From assembly GCA_002842205.1 (NCBI GenBank), contig PHCI01000024.1, forward strand, positions 1 to 64,000: 64,000 nt of DNA, written 5' to 3'. How positions within the stretch are numbered: position 1 is the first letter of the stretch; each line of letters opens with the position of its first letter. Under the pieces are notes generated by a model. The model was not told where the DNA came from, ran no database searches, and worked only from the letters and a program-made list of their open reading frames with translations. Shown in pieces: positions 1-7,767 of this stretch. Source of the stretch: Betaproteobacteria bacterium HGW-Betaproteobacteria-3 (lineage in GTDB: Bacteria; Pseudomonadota; Gammaproteobacteria; Burkholderiales; Burkholderiaceae_C). The position numbers and the translations under genes were made by a program.

Positions 1-180
1 CTCCCCCCACGGCGCCCCCATCCACAGGTGAGGGGGACTTGTGGGGGGATCTTTCAGCGGTGGGCCAGGTGACTGGCTCACTGTTTCGTGCTGCAAGGTG
101 TCCCCATCCCCCACCCCTTCCCGAGGGACGGGGTCTTGCCCACCCCCCGCCCGCCCGTGGGCGGGAGCGAGGGAGTCCGA

Positions 181-235
181 GCAAGAGGATCAGCTTTGAG
201 GAGCCCGGATCGGGGTCCGGCTGATTCGCTCTTGC
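181..235 (+). promoter_or_regulatory. Structured leader upstream of ssb (imperfect inverted repeat)
   Basis: The arms GCAAGAGgatCAGC (181-194) and GCTGattcgCTCTTGC (220-235) are imperfect inverted repeats, with a smaller CCGGA/TCCGG hairpin nested between them. The structure ends just before the AAGGAG ribosome-binding site (about 235-240) of the ssb gene. It could influence translation or be a protein-binding site. There is no T-run, so a classical terminator is unlikely. Function is inference. Confidence 0.35.
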
Positions 236-248
236 AAGGAGTTCCACC

Positions 249-653
249 ATGGCCAATATTCAAGTCATCCAGCGCCACGCGCACCTGGCTGGTGCCGTCA
301 AGCTCGAATTCGTCAACGGGCGCGAAGGCAAGCTCGCCAAGGCGGTGTTGATCGCCATCAGCAACCAGCACCGCGGCAGCGGCGAAGACCGCGAGGAGCG
401 CGCGGTGTCGATCCGCTGGACCCTCTGGGGCAAGCAGGCCGAACACGCCGCCGAGTACCTGGGCAAAGGCTCCCACGTCAACCTGGTGGGCCGGCTGCAC
501 AACAACAACTACCAGGACGCCGAAGGCGGCGAGGTCTACGCGATCGAATTCACGGTCGAAGACATCGACTACCTCGACAGCAAGGCCGAGAGCGAAGCCC
601 GCCGCAGCCGCCACTCCCACAACTCCGAGGCCAGCCAGCCGGCCACCGCCTGA
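249..653 (+). CDS. ssb: Single-stranded DNA-binding protein, plasmid type
   Basis: A 134-residue protein with an OB-fold-like organisation: a central stretch with WTLWGKQAEHAAEYLGKGS (about residues 57-75), then NLVGRL and a second NNN-containing strand. This matches the SSB family pattern of aromatic strands and a GxxVxVxGRL-like strand. Such plasmid SSBs coat single-stranded DNA during conjugative entry and replication. The C-terminus is Ser/His/Ala-rich (SQPATA) and lacks the acidic DDIPF-like tip that chromosomal SSBs use to recruit partners, so its partner binding may differ. The start has a good AAGGAG site 8 bases upstream. The DUF932 gene follows after a hairpin-containing gap of 76 bases. 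Confidence 0.85.
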   Translation: MANIQVIQRHAHLAGAVKLEFVNGREGKLAKAVLIAISNQHRGSGEDREERAVSIRWTLWGKQAEHAAEYLGKGSHVNLVGRLHNNNYQDAEGGEVYAIEFTVEDIDYLDSKAESEARRSRHSHNSEASQPATA

Positions 654-661
654 AGCCCCAC

Positions 662-684
662 ACCGGGCGGTTCGGCCGCCCGGT
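662..684 (+). terminator. Hairpin between ssb and the DUF932 gene
   Basis: A 9-bp perfect stem (ACCGGGCGG at 662-670, CCGCCCGGT at 676-684) with a 5-base loop lies 8 bases after the ssb stop. No strong T-run follows on the plus strand (only ...CCCGTTTCTTCG), so it may attenuate transcription or stabilise the upstream mRNA instead of fully terminating it. Confidence 0.4.
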
Positions 685-729
685 CGCCTCATCCCGTTTC
701 TTCGCTTTCACCGACCCAGGAGCATCACC

Positions 730-1590
730 ATGATCTCTACCGCCCATTCCCCCCGCCTGGCCGCCCGCTTTGGCCAGAACACCTTTGTCATCCGCAGCGA
801 AACCCCGCTGGCCGAAGACCAGATGCGCCGGGCCGCACCATCCATCTTTGCCGAGGGCAAGCACGGCAGCCGATCCGAGCGCTACACCTACATCCCCACC
901 ATCGACGTGCTGCGTGGTCTGCGCCATGAAGGCTTCGAGCCCTTCATGGTGGCGCAGAGCAAAAGCCGCATCGAAGGCAAGACCGAGTTCACCAAACACA
1001 TGATCCGCATGCGCCACGCGGGCCAGGTGAACACCCGGCCCGAGGCCAACGAGATCATCCTGATCAACAGCCACGACGGCGCCAGCAGTTACCAGATGCT
1101 GGCGGGCGTGTTCCGCTTTGTCTGTTGCAACGGACTGGTGGTGGGCGACGTCACCAACGACATCCGCATCCCCCACAAAGGCAACATCCAGGACGAGGTG
1201 ATCGAAGGCGCGTTCCGGGTGCTGGAGGACTTCGAGGTGGTGGACGCTTCCACCGACAGCATGAAGGCCCTGCCGCTGCAGCATGAGGAACAGCAGGCTT
1301 TTGCCACCGCCGCCCTGGCGCTGCGCTACGGTGAACGGGGGGAGGGCGAACCACCTGCACCGGTGACCGCCGAACAGTTGATCGAAGCCCGCCGGCCCGA
1401 AGACTTCGGCAACAGCCTGTGGACCACCTTCCAGCGGGTGCAGGAAAACGCCTTGCGTGGTGGTCAGCCCGGGCGCGGCGCCAAGGGTCGGCGCTTGCAC
1501 ACCCGCCCGGTGGCCAGCATTGATCGCAGCGTGAGCCTGAACCGGGCGCTGTGGGTGCTGGCCGAAGAGATGCGCAAGCTCAAGGCCTGA
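730..1590 (+). CDS. DUF932-family plasmid protein
   Basis: A 286-residue protein recognisable as the DUF932 (phage/plasmid-like) family. It has an N-terminal segment with YTYIPTIDVL, a middle INSHDGASSYQMLAGVFRFVC(C)NGLVVGD block (about residues 115-140) typical of the family, and a C-terminal region with a conserved Arg/Pro-rich stretch. The family is common on conjugative plasmids and phages and has no firmly established biochemical role, so none is assigned. The start has an AGGAG site (CCCAGGAGCATCACC). It is convergent with the stb operon and separated from it by a strong hairpin. Confidence 0.8.
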   Translation: MISTAHSPRLAARFGQNTFVIRSETPLAEDQMRRAAPSIFAEGKHGSRSERYTYIPTIDVLRGLRHEGFEPFMVAQSKSRIEGKTEFTKHMIRMRHAGQVNTRPEANEIILINSHDGASSYQMLAGVFRFVCCNGLVVGDVTNDIRIPHKGNIQDEVIEGAFRVLEDFEVVDASTDSMKALPLQHEEQQAFATAALALRYGERGEGEPPAPVTAEQLIEARRPEDFGNSLWTTFQRVQENALRGGQPGRGAKGRRLHTRPVASIDRSVSLNRALWVLAEEMRKLKA

Positions 1591-1602
1591 ACGTGTCCAA
1601 CG

Positions 1603-1631
1603 CCACACCGCCCCAACGCTGGGCGGTGTGG
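1603..1631. terminator. Bidirectional terminator-like hairpin between convergent genes
   Basis: An 11-bp perfect stem (CCACACCGCCC at 1603-1613 with GGGCGGTGTGG at 1621-1631) and a 7-base loop sits between the stop of the DUF932 gene (1590) and the stop of the convergent stbC-like gene (1697). The position and symmetry fit a terminator serving both strands, although no long T-tract follows. Confidence 0.55.
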
Positions 1632-1696
1632 TGCACCATAAATTCCGAAACGCGCTCGCGGGCTGCGCCGGCTCGCGCGATTTCGGCCGTGGCTTC

Positions 1697-2167
1697 TCAC
1701 CGAAGCCACAGCCAGGTGGCCATCGCCCAGCTGATGGCCGAAGCAAGCACCGCTGTCGCGGCGTGCAACAGCCACCCTTCCCATGGTCGTGCTCCCTTGC
1801 GAGCCAGTTCTGCAACGTCCTGCAGCGGCAGCGTCACCCGCTGCAGGACCGGGCCGATTTCATTGCGGAACACCACACGCGCCGCTTCCTCCATGGCTCG
1901 GGTCTGTGTGTCCACAGTCCCCCGTGCCATTTCGTCGGCGCGGCGGGCAATGTGTTTGACTGTCTGCAGCTTCGCGTTTTCGGTGATTTCATCCATGCGT
2001 TTTGCATACGCCTCGACCATGTCCGCCAGATCGGAGCTGGCACTCAGCAACTCCATGCGGCTGGCATCCAGTTGGGGTGCCAATTTTTCGACCCGATCCA
2101 GCAACGTGCCCAGATCGCCGATGGCCACCGCCATCAGCTCCTCGCGGGCCGTGACCAGGTCGCTCAC
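1697..2167 (-). CDS. stbC: StbC-like plasmid stability protein (membrane-anchored, coiled coil)
   Basis: A 156-residue protein starting at a GTG codon that overlaps the stop of the ParA-like gene (GTGA, 2164-2167). The sequence is mostly amphipathic helix (residues about 20-115, Leu/Glu/Arg-rich and probably coiled coil), followed by a C-terminal hydrophobic segment (LLHAATAVLASAISWAMATWLWL) that should insert in the inner membrane. Its place as third gene of an stbA-stbB-stbC-like operon next to the mobilisation genes is the main reason for the name. StbC function is not well defined even in the model IncW plasmid R388, so the assignment is contextual. Confidence 0.55.
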   Translation of the reverse strand: MSDLVTAREELMAVAIGDLGTLLDRVEKLAPQLDASRMELLSASSDLADMVEAYAKRMDEITENAKLQTVKHIARRADEMARGTVDTQTRAMEEAARVVFRNEIGPVLQRVTLPLQDVAELARKGARPWEGWLLHAATAVLASAISWAMATWLWLR

Positions 2168-2907
2168 TGTGCCTGCCGTGCCAGCGGCACCACGTTGCTG
2201 GCGGCGCTCTCGGCCAGACCGAGCGCCGCAAAGCAGGCATCCAGCTGCGGCAACACCCCAACCGCCAGCCGCCGTGTGGCCAGCTTCTGGGCCAGCGCGA
2301 GCTTTTCTGCGGTGTCGCTGGCCTTGACGATCAAGGCTTTGTAGTCGGTGTCGTCTCGGGCCAGCGTGGCGAGGTCGGCATTGCTGCCCCGGATGCGCCC
2401 GTACACCTCGTTGGGGCCCATATAGCAGGCCACGTTCTCTGTGGCGATGGGCTGCGCCTTGAGGAAGGCCCGCAGCAGGTCGAAGTGCGCTGGTACCTCA
2501 GCGGCATTGTTGACCATGTTGAACACCAGCCGCACCCTTGAACGGGGCGCGCCCAGCCGCGCCAGCTCCACCAGTGTGGCGATGGTGTCCTGTTGCTGCT
2601 TGAGGGCTGGCACCGTGGGAACCACAAACGCATCGAAGTCCTCGTGACTGCCTTGGTACTTCTGCATCAGGTCCAGCAACTCCTCCACGTTGCTGGCCCC
2701 TATGTCCACCACCGCGTTGTCGATGGTCTGCAGGAGTTCCTGCAACTCACCAAACTGCCGACCACGCATCGCATGGCTTTCGCCGTCGGCCGCGTTCAGG
2801 CTCTCCACGGAAAACAGCTCCGCGCCGTGGATACGCGGCAGCAGCAGGTGCCTGGCGATGGTGGTTTTGCCCACGTTCCCCGAGAAGTTGATGACGGCGA
2901 TTTTCAT
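2164..2907 (-). CDS. stbB: StbB-like ParA/MinD-family ATPase
   Basis: A 247-residue protein beginning MKIAVINFSGNVGKTT. The GNVGKTT segment is a deviant Walker A motif of ParA/MinD ATPases at the very N-terminus. The middle contains VVDIGASNVEELLDLM (Walker A'/B-like region) and FDAFVVPTVPALKQQQDT. StbB-type ATPases balance conjugation and plasmid maintenance in R388-like systems (established knowledge for the family). The start at 2907 overlaps the stbA-like stop by the ATGA tetranucleotide, and its own stop overlaps the next start, so the three genes are translationally coupled. A longer in-frame reading upstream of 2907 overlaps stbA and was not used. Confidence 0.75.
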   Translation of the reverse strand: MKIAVINFSGNVGKTTIARHLLLPRIHGAELFSVESLNAADGESHAMRGRQFGELQELLQTIDNAVVDIGASNVEELLDLMQKYQGSHEDFDAFVVPTVPALKQQQDTIATLVELARLGAPRSRVRLVFNMVNNAAEVPAHFDLLRAFLKAQPIATENVACYMGPNEVYGRIRGSNADLATLARDDTDYKALIVKASDTAEKLALAQKLATRRLAVGVLPQLDACFAALGLAESAASNVVPLARQAQ

Positions 2908-3326
2908 GACGAGTCCTTTGCGTTGAGCCTGGCGCGGGCCAGGGGGTTGGTGATTCGGCTGCTGGCGAACGCTTCGGCGATCTCTTTGCCGCTGCGCATG
3001 TCCGTTTCCACGGAAGCAACCTGAGGTGACTGGGGCGCGGTGGTTGATGGAGGGGATGCGGACACCTGCGGCTGGGTGAGAGCGGGCGACCATTCATCTG
3101 GACGAACACCAGAGCCCGAGAGCTGCGCGACTGAAGCTGCTTTGGTGGCCCTGGCCACTTCGCGCTGCACGGTTGCATTGCTCACGTGCACGCCGACCGC
3201 AGCCAAGGCCATGCGGATCGCCTCGAAGGTGTAGCCCTGGGCGCGAAGCTCCCGCATGTCCTGCGCAAAGCGCTTGGCCTTGCGTGAGCTTCTGCCCGGT
3301 GGATCGGTTGGAACCAGTTTCATCAT
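2904..3326 (-). CDS. stbA: StbA-like DNA-binding plasmid stability protein
   Basis: A 140-residue protein. The N-terminal 55 residues form a probable helix-turn-helix (KAKRFAQDMRELRAQGYTFEAIRMALAAVGVHVSNATVQREV): a gap of variable helices, GYTFEAIRMAL, then a recognition-like VSNATVQREVAR. The rest is Ser/Pro/Thr-rich and probably disordered. StbA of R388 binds direct repeats upstream of its own operon near oriT and represses it. Here two TGCTGATCG copies (3365 and 3396) lie directly upstream and are candidate binding sites. It is the first gene of the three-gene operon and is divergent from the mob operon. Confidence 0.6.
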   Translation of the reverse strand: MMKLVPTDPPGRSSRKAKRFAQDMRELRAQGYTFEAIRMALAAVGVHVSNATVQREVARATKAASVAQLSGSGVRPDEWSPALTQPQVSASPPSTTAPQSPQVASVETDMRSGKEIAEAFASSRITNPLARARLNAKDSS

Positions 3327-3617
3327 TCGGTTTCAGGTCAGGCGTTGGTCGGCTGTTCGTCAATTGCTGATCGGTTTGTGCAGTGGCTGTTTGCGTGCTG
3401 ATCGCTGCTCGTGCTGTCTGTTCACGTCCTAAGCAGTGCTGCTCGGTACGTGCTCATCTTCAACCTGCCTGGTGCCTGTGTGCCTGCTGGATTTGGGCCC
3501 AAATCCAGCGGCTTCAGAGCATCGATTCAGGCCAATACTGGGTACATGGATGAGTGCAGAGATAGGCGGCCTGCCGCCAGTTTCACAAGCGCTCCGCGCA
3601 CCTCCATTCGTCGGCTC
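3327..3617. other. Divergent control region and candidate oriT between stb and mob operons
   Basis: A 291-bp non-coding gap flanked by the divergent stbA-like gene and the relaxosome/relaxase genes. It contains the direct repeat TGCTGATCG at 3365 and 3396, a short AGCAG/CTGCT hairpin near 3432, and a perfect 24-bp palindrome at 3486-3509. MOBP relaxases usually have oriT directly upstream of their operon, so this is where the nick site is expected. I could not find an unambiguous P-type nic consensus (such as TCCTG|C), so the oriT call is by location only. Confidence 0.45.
3486..3509. repeat. Perfect 24-bp palindrome upstream of the mob operon (candidate operator)
   Basis: The half-site GCTGGATTTGGG is followed immediately by its exact reverse complement CCCAAATCCAGC. 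It lies 108 bp upstream of the accessory protein start. The same 12-base half-site recurs at 37235-37246, about 100 bp upstream of virB1, in an imperfect 24-bp palindrome. That argues for a shared regulator-binding site. Confidence 0.7.
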
Positions 3618-4190
3618 ATGAACATGTCAACACACGACTTCGTCACGGTTGAAATGCGCGGCTTGAAGGCCGCGCTGGTGGCCCGTGCGCAGGCGCAACG
3701 GGTCAGCGTGTCCGAGCTGGTGCGCGGCGCCGTGGCGCGCGATCTGGGACTTTCGACGGAGGGTGAGCCCCGTATCGGGGAGATGCCCCACCCGGCTGGA
3801 CACACGGCCAGCGTCAAGCTGTCGATCCGCATGACGGCCCAGGAGGCTTCGCAACTGGCTGCAGGCGCCCGAGCCGCAGGCCTGTCACGCGGTTCATACC
3901 TGGCCGGACTGGTGACCAACGTGCCTGTGCTGTCAACCGGTGGCGGCCGGGCTGAACACATCGCTGCGCTCAGGGTTTCCAGCGCCGAACTGGCGACCCT
4001 GAGCCGAAACATCTGCCGCCTCACGGCGCTGCTACGTCAGGCCAATGTGGAGCCCGCCAGGCCCTACCGTGAAATGCTGGACACGCTGGCCGGCGACGTG
4101 CGTCGCCACCTGGAGCTGGCCGCCCGCGCACTGGCTGACCTGCAACCGCGCAGCCCGGGCGCAGGGTCAACCACGTCCCCCACCAAGTAG
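3618..4190 (+). CDS. Relaxosome accessory protein, ribbon-helix-helix/MobC-like
   Basis: About 190 residues from MNMSTHDF. The first ~45 residues (VTVEMRGLKAALVARAQAQ, then SVSELVRGAV) look like a ribbon-helix-helix DNA-binding unit. A second similar unit begins near residue 65 (VKLSIRMTAQEASQLAAGAR, then LSRGSYLAGLV) and leads into a helical C-terminus with ELATLSRNICRLTALLRQ, typical of MobC-like mobilisation proteins. These proteins bind oriT and load the relaxase. The stop is 15 bases before the relaxase start, so the two form one operon. The reading frame is open further upstream to 3411, but that stretch covers the palindrome and has no ribosome-binding site, so 3618 (or 3624) is preferred. 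Confidence 0.65.
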   Translation: MNMSTHDFVTVEMRGLKAALVARAQAQRVSVSELVRGAVARDLGLSTEGEPRIGEMPHPAGHTASVKLSIRMTAQEASQLAAGARAAGLSRGSYLAGLVTNVPVLSTGGGRAEHIAALRVSSAELATLSRNICRLTALLRQANVEPARPYREMLDTLAGDVRRHLELAARALADLQPRSPGAGSTTSPTK

Positions 4191-4205
4191 CGAAAGGAGT
4201 TCGAC

Positions 4206-5180
4206 ATGGCTATCCCGGACAACCTGGACGGCATCCTGATCACCTGGGGTGATCGCCTGTTCTACCCCGGCAACCGCGTTGTGAAGGTGAGGCCTTCACA
4301 ACGGCTGAGCGGGGACGCGGCACGCCAACGCGCAGCCATCATCCGTCAGCGCATCGCGGCCACGGTGGTGCGCCGCGCACCGCAGGTCATGGTGAAGGTG
4401 ACAGGGGGAGGGCGCGGGCTGCGGGCCATCGCCGCCCATTTCCGCTACATCAGCAAGAACGGCCGACTGGAGATCGAGGACCAACGCGGCGAGATCATGC
4501 GGGGCAAGGACGTCTTGTACGACCTGGCCGAGGAGTGGCGCTTCAGCGGTTCGTACATACCCGACGGAGCAGACCCCGGGCATCGCCGTGAGGCCTTCAA
4601 CATCATGCTGTCGATGCCACGCGGCACCGACCCGCTGACCGTGCAGCGTGCAGCCCGGGAATTCGCTCAGGTCGAGCTGAGGGACCACAAATACGTGATG
4701 GTGCTGCACGACCACCAGGCCAACCCGCATGTGCACATCAGCGTGCGAGCCGAGTCGATGTTGGGAAAGCGCCTCAACCCACGCAAGGCCGATCTACACC
4801 GCTGGCGCGAGACCTTTGCCGAGAAGTTGCGCGGGCATGGTGTGGACGCGGAGGCGACCCGGCAAGCGACGCGTGGTCGCAACCGCAACCACGACGACCT
4901 TTGGCGCATCAAGGCTCGGCAGGAAGGGAGACTGCGCACCACCCGTACTGGTGCCAAAAGCAGCTCGCAGGCCCGCACCACGCGCTCTGAGGCAGCCGAA
5001 GCATGGGTCCACGTCGGCAACGCGCTGGCGAGGTCCGGTGATTTGCCTGACCGAGAACTGGCGCGGTCCATCGCCGAATTCACCCGGGAGATGTTTTCGA
5101 GCCAGGTTCCAACCTCTCCAAAGAGAGCGCCCGACATCACACAACAACCGATTCCACGCGATGCCAGTCCGCGCCGTTGA
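4206..5180 (+). CDS. Conjugative relaxase, MOBP-like
   Basis: A 324-residue protein that nicks oriT and leads the transferred strand into the recipient. The diagnostic element is the metal-binding motif HDHQANPHVHISVR near residues 167-180 (HxDxxNPHxH), followed by GKRLNPRKADLHRWRETFAEKLR. Upstream are the HFRYISKNGRLEIEDQRGE block and GRGLRAIAAH. The protein is short compared with TraI of RP4 and carries only the relaxase domain plus a basic tail, with no helicase or primase domain. It has an AAAGGAG site 7 bases before the ATG. The IS66-family element begins about 95 bp after its stop, so the original downstream neighbour is gone or displaced. Confidence 0.85.
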   Translation: MAIPDNLDGILITWGDRLFYPGNRVVKVRPSQRLSGDAARQRAAIIRQRIAATVVRRAPQVMVKVTGGGRGLRAIAAHFRYISKNGRLEIEDQRGEIMRGKDVLYDLAEEWRFSGSYIPDGADPGHRREAFNIMLSMPRGTDPLTVQRAAREFAQVELRDHKYVMVLHDHQANPHVHISVRAESMLGKRLNPRKADLHRWRETFAEKLRGHGVDAEATRQATRGRNRNHDDLWRIKARQEGRLRTTRTGAKSSSQARTTRSEAAEAWVHVGNALARSGDLPDRELARSIAEFTREMFSSQVPTSPKRAPDITQQPIPRDASPRR

Positions 5181-5275
5181 CGCCACGAGACGCGGTCACG
5201 CAGCGACGAACTCGGTTTCGGCGTCCGTCAATCGCGGGTCTTGCATCGAAGGAGTCGACATATCTGTATCCGTCC

Positions 5276-5291
5276 GGCAAAGTCATCTTGA
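5276..5291 (+). repeat. Left terminal inverted repeat of the IS66-family element
   Basis: GGCAAAGTCATCTTGA, exactly inverted at 7768-7783. Beyond these 16 bp the inner sequences are only loosely similar, and the outer flanks are unrelated. Confidence 0.85.
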
Positions 5292-5317
5292 GCCCAAGCG
5301 GCATACCAAGGATGCTC

Positions 5318-5344
5318 GTGTCCGCGTAACTTCATTGCGGACAC
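5318..5344 (+). promoter_or_regulatory. Hairpin abutting the IS66 tnpA start codon
   Basis: An 8-bp perfect stem (GTGTCCGC at 5318-5325 and GCGGACAC at 5337-5344) with an 11-base loop ends exactly one base before the ATG of tnpA (5345). The stem could limit translation of readthrough mRNA or block ribosome access. No Shine-Dalgarno sequence is visible outside it. Confidence 0.45.
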
Positions 5345-5761
5345 ATGAACACTTTGGGAATCGAGTTGCCAAGCAGGCGGACACGGCGGCGGCATGCGCC
5401 GGAGTTCAGGGAACGAGTGGTGCAGGCATGCCGTCAGCCCGGCGTGTCGATTGCGGCCGTCGCGTTGGCCAACGGCCTGAACGCGAACATGGTTCGCAAG
5501 TGGGTGATCGAAGCCGAGGCCCGGACAGGCACGGCGCCATTGTCAAAGGCAGATATGCCCGCCGCTGCCAGCGACAGGCCGCTGTCCAGCGTGCCGCTGC
5601 ACTTCCTGCCCTTGGCCGTGCCCGCACCGCCGGCGCCAGCGCCAGCGCCTGCCGATGAGATCCGTATCGAGCTGCAGCACGGCGCCACCGCTATCAAGGT
5701 GTCATGGCCGACAGCGGCGGCTGCCGAGTGTGCAGCCTGGCTGCGAGAGTTGCTTCGATGA
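5345..5761 (+). CDS. tnpA: IS66-family accessory protein TnpA
   Basis: A 138-residue protein with an N-terminal helix-turn-helix (RRHAPEFRERVVQACRQPG, then VSIAAVALANGLNANMVRKW, residues about 14-52), a Pro/Ala-rich linker and a C-terminal segment with EIRIELQHGATAIKVSWP and CAAWLRELLR. These are standard for the first protein of IS66 elements. It is needed for transposition, but its exact role is not settled. The stop overlaps the tnpB start by ATGA (5758-5761). Confidence 0.9.
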   Translation: MNTLGIELPSRRTRRRHAPEFRERVVQACRQPGVSIAAVALANGLNANMVRKWVIEAEARTGTAPLSKADMPAAASDRPLSSVPLHFLPLAVPAPPAPAPAPADEIRIELQHGATAIKVSWPTAAAAECAAWLRELLR

Positions 5762-6090
5762 TCCGCGTGGATGCCTGGTGGCTGGCGGTACAACCGCTGG
5801 ACATGCGCGTGGGCACCGAGGCCGCACTGGCTCGCGTGGTGCAGGTCTTTGGTCAGGCGCACCCACACCATGCCTACCTGTTCGCCAACCGGCGAGCCAA
5901 CCGCATGAAGGTGCTGGTGCACGACGGTATCGGTGTGTGGCTGGCAGCACGGCGCCTGAACATCGGCAAATTCGCCTGGGCCAACGATGGGGTCAGCACA
6001 CTGCTGCTATCTCGCACGCAGTTTGACGCGCTGGTGCTGGGCTTGCCGTGGCAACGGCTGGGCGATGCAGGGATCATCCGGGTGATTTGA
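5758..6090 (+). CDS. tnpB: IS66-family accessory protein TnpB
   Basis: A 110-residue protein from MIRVDAWWLAVQPLDMRVG. It contains the IS66 Orf2 signature: an initial PLDMR-like segment, HAYLFANRRANRMKVLVHDG (about residues 41-60) and a WL..RRLN.G.F.W stretch. It is required with TnpA and TnpC for IS66 transposition. The chosen ATG overlaps the tnpA stop. The longer in-frame reading from 5704 was rejected because it runs back into tnpA. Confidence 0.9.
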   Translation: MIRVDAWWLAVQPLDMRVGTEAALARVVQVFGQAHPHHAYLFANRRANRMKVLVHDGIGVWLAARRLNIGKFAWANDGVSTLLLSRTQFDALVLGLPWQRLGDAGIIRVI

Positions 6091-6156
6091 TCGGTCACTG
6101 GCAATTGCCGGATGTACCGATGCGTGCAACGCTTGAGCGCGGCACGATAGCCACCC

Positions 6157-7740
6157 ATGATCAGCACACAGCAACTGGACGCCCTGGATCCGCAGACGCG
6201 GCAGGTGATGCTGTCGCTGATGGAGCAGATCCGCGCCAAGGATGCCCTGATCGCACAGCGCGAGCAAGAGGCTGCGTTCAAGCAGGCCCTGATCGACAAG
6301 CTCACGCACGAGATGGCGGTTCTCAAGCGGCTGAAGTTCGCGGCGACCAGCGAGCGTTTTGCCAGCACCCTGGCGCCCGAGCAGAAGAGCCTGCTGGAGG
6401 AGACGCTGGAGGCCGATCTGGCCGAACTCAACCGGGAGCTCGATCACGAGCGTGGCCAGGGCAAGGACAAGACCGAAAAGAAGACACCCAAGCGTGCCCC
6501 GCTGCCGCCAAACCTGCCGCGCCGCGACATAGCGCACGAGCCGGCCGACACCCGCTGCGGCTGTGGCCAACCCATGCAGCGCATCGGCCAGGACGTGGCC
6601 GAGAAGCTGGACTACCAACCGGGCGTGTTCACTGTGGAGCGCCATGTGCGCGGCAAATGGGCATGCCGCTGCTGCCAGAAGTTGGTGCAGGCGCCGGTAC
6701 CGCCGCACGTCATCGACAAGGGGATCCCGACGGCTGGTTTGCTGGCACACCTGCTGGTGGCCAAGTTCATGGACCACCTTCCGCTGTACCGGCAGGAGCA
6801 TATCTTCGAGCGCGCCGGCCACTTGATCGCGCGCTCGACCCTGGCGCAGTGGGTGGGCGAGTGCGGCGCACAACTGCAGCCGCTGGTGCAGGCGCTGGCC
6901 GACGAACTGCGCCGCCATGTGGTGCTGCACGCCGACGAGACGCCGGTGGCGATGCTCAAGCCCAAGCACCTGAGCGACGGCAAGACGCACAGGGCCTATA
7001 TCTGGTCGTACTGCACGACCAGCGCCAACCCGACGAAGGCCGTGGTGTTCGAGTTCTGCGAGACACGCAGCGGCGAGAACGTGCGCGAGTTTCTCAAGCT
7101 GGACACGCCCCGCGCGTGGCAGGGCACGCTGGTGACCGATGGCTTCAGCGGCTACACCGCCACCACGACCAAGGGCGTGACCTCGGCGCAGTGCATGGCG
7201 CACGCCAGGCGAAAGTTCAACGACCTGTGGGCCAACCACGGTAGCGAGGTGGGCCGCAAGGCGTTGCTTTATCACCAGAGCCTATTCAAGATCGAGCGCG
7301 AGATCGAGGAACTTCCCAGCGATGAGCGACGACGAATACGCCAGCGCAAGTCACGGCGGGTACTGGCAGTCTTCCATCGCTGGCTGCTGGCTCAACGGCA
7401 ACTGGTGCCGCCTGGCTCGGCGACGATGAAGGCCATCGACTACAGCCTCAAGCGCTGGAGAGAGCTCACCCGTTTCGTCGATGACGCTGACGTGCCGATC
7501 TCCAACAACTGGGTGGAGAACCACATCAGGCCGATTGCCCTCGGACGGGCGAACTGGCTGTTCGCTGGTAGCCTGCGTGCGGGCAAACGGGCTGCGGCCA
7601 TCATGAGCCTGCTGCACTCAGCACGCATCAATGGGCACGAGCCTTACGCGTACTTCAAGGACGTGCTCGAGCGCTTGCCAACGCATCCGGCCAGCCGCAT
7701 CGAAGAACTGCTACCGCATCGCTGGTCGCCGGCCATCTGA
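6157..7740 (+). CDS. tnpC: IS66-family transposase TnpC
   Basis: A 527-residue DDE-type transposase. In order: an N-terminal leucine-rich coiled coil (residues about 10-110, including MEQIRAKDALIAQREQEA), a Cys-based zinc finger (CGCGQPM near 133-139 and ACRCCQKL near 169-176), then the catalytic core. The core has HADETPV (first Asp), VTDGFSGY (second Asp), and the C-terminal NNWVENHIRPIALGRANWLF that holds the catalytic Glu. The length is normal for the family and the frame is intact, so the element could still be active if its ends are functional. Confidence 0.93.
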   Translation: MISTQQLDALDPQTRQVMLSLMEQIRAKDALIAQREQEAAFKQALIDKLTHEMAVLKRLKFAATSERFASTLAPEQKSLLEETLEADLAELNRELDHERGQGKDKTEKKTPKRAPLPPNLPRRDIAHEPADTRCGCGQPMQRIGQDVAEKLDYQPGVFTVERHVRGKWACRCCQKLVQAPVPPHVIDKGIPTAGLLAHLLVAKFMDHLPLYRQEHIFERAGHLIARSTLAQWVGECGAQLQPLVQALADELRRHVVLHADETPVAMLKPKHLSDGKTHRAYIWSYCTTSANPTKAVVFEFCETRSGENVREFLKLDTPRAWQGTLVTDGFSGYTATTTKGVTSAQCMAHARRKFNDLWANHGSEVGRKALLYHQSLFKIEREIEELPSDERRRIRQRKSRRVLAVFHRWLLAQRQLVPPGSATMKAIDYSLKRWRELTRFVDDADVPISNNWVENHIRPIALGRANWLFAGSLRAGKRAAAIMSLLHSARINGHEPYAYFKDVLERLPTHPASRIEELLPHRWSPAI

Positions 7741-7767
7741 GGAGCGACGACGGCATCGTGCTGGTGG

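Noticed and set aside
550-1815. Long minus-strand reading opposite ssb and the DUF932 gene
   Set aside because: Translation is His/Gly/Ala-rich with no family resemblance; it is the antisense shadow of a clearly coding plus-strand gene.
3411-3617. N-terminal extension of the relaxosome accessory protein
   Set aside because: It would cover the 24-bp palindrome and control region; the ribbon-helix-helix domain starts only after 3618.
3327-3617. Exact nic site of oriT
   Set aside because: Candidates such as the CAACCTGCCTGG segment near 3463 resemble but do not match the P-type nick consensus, so no position is claimed.
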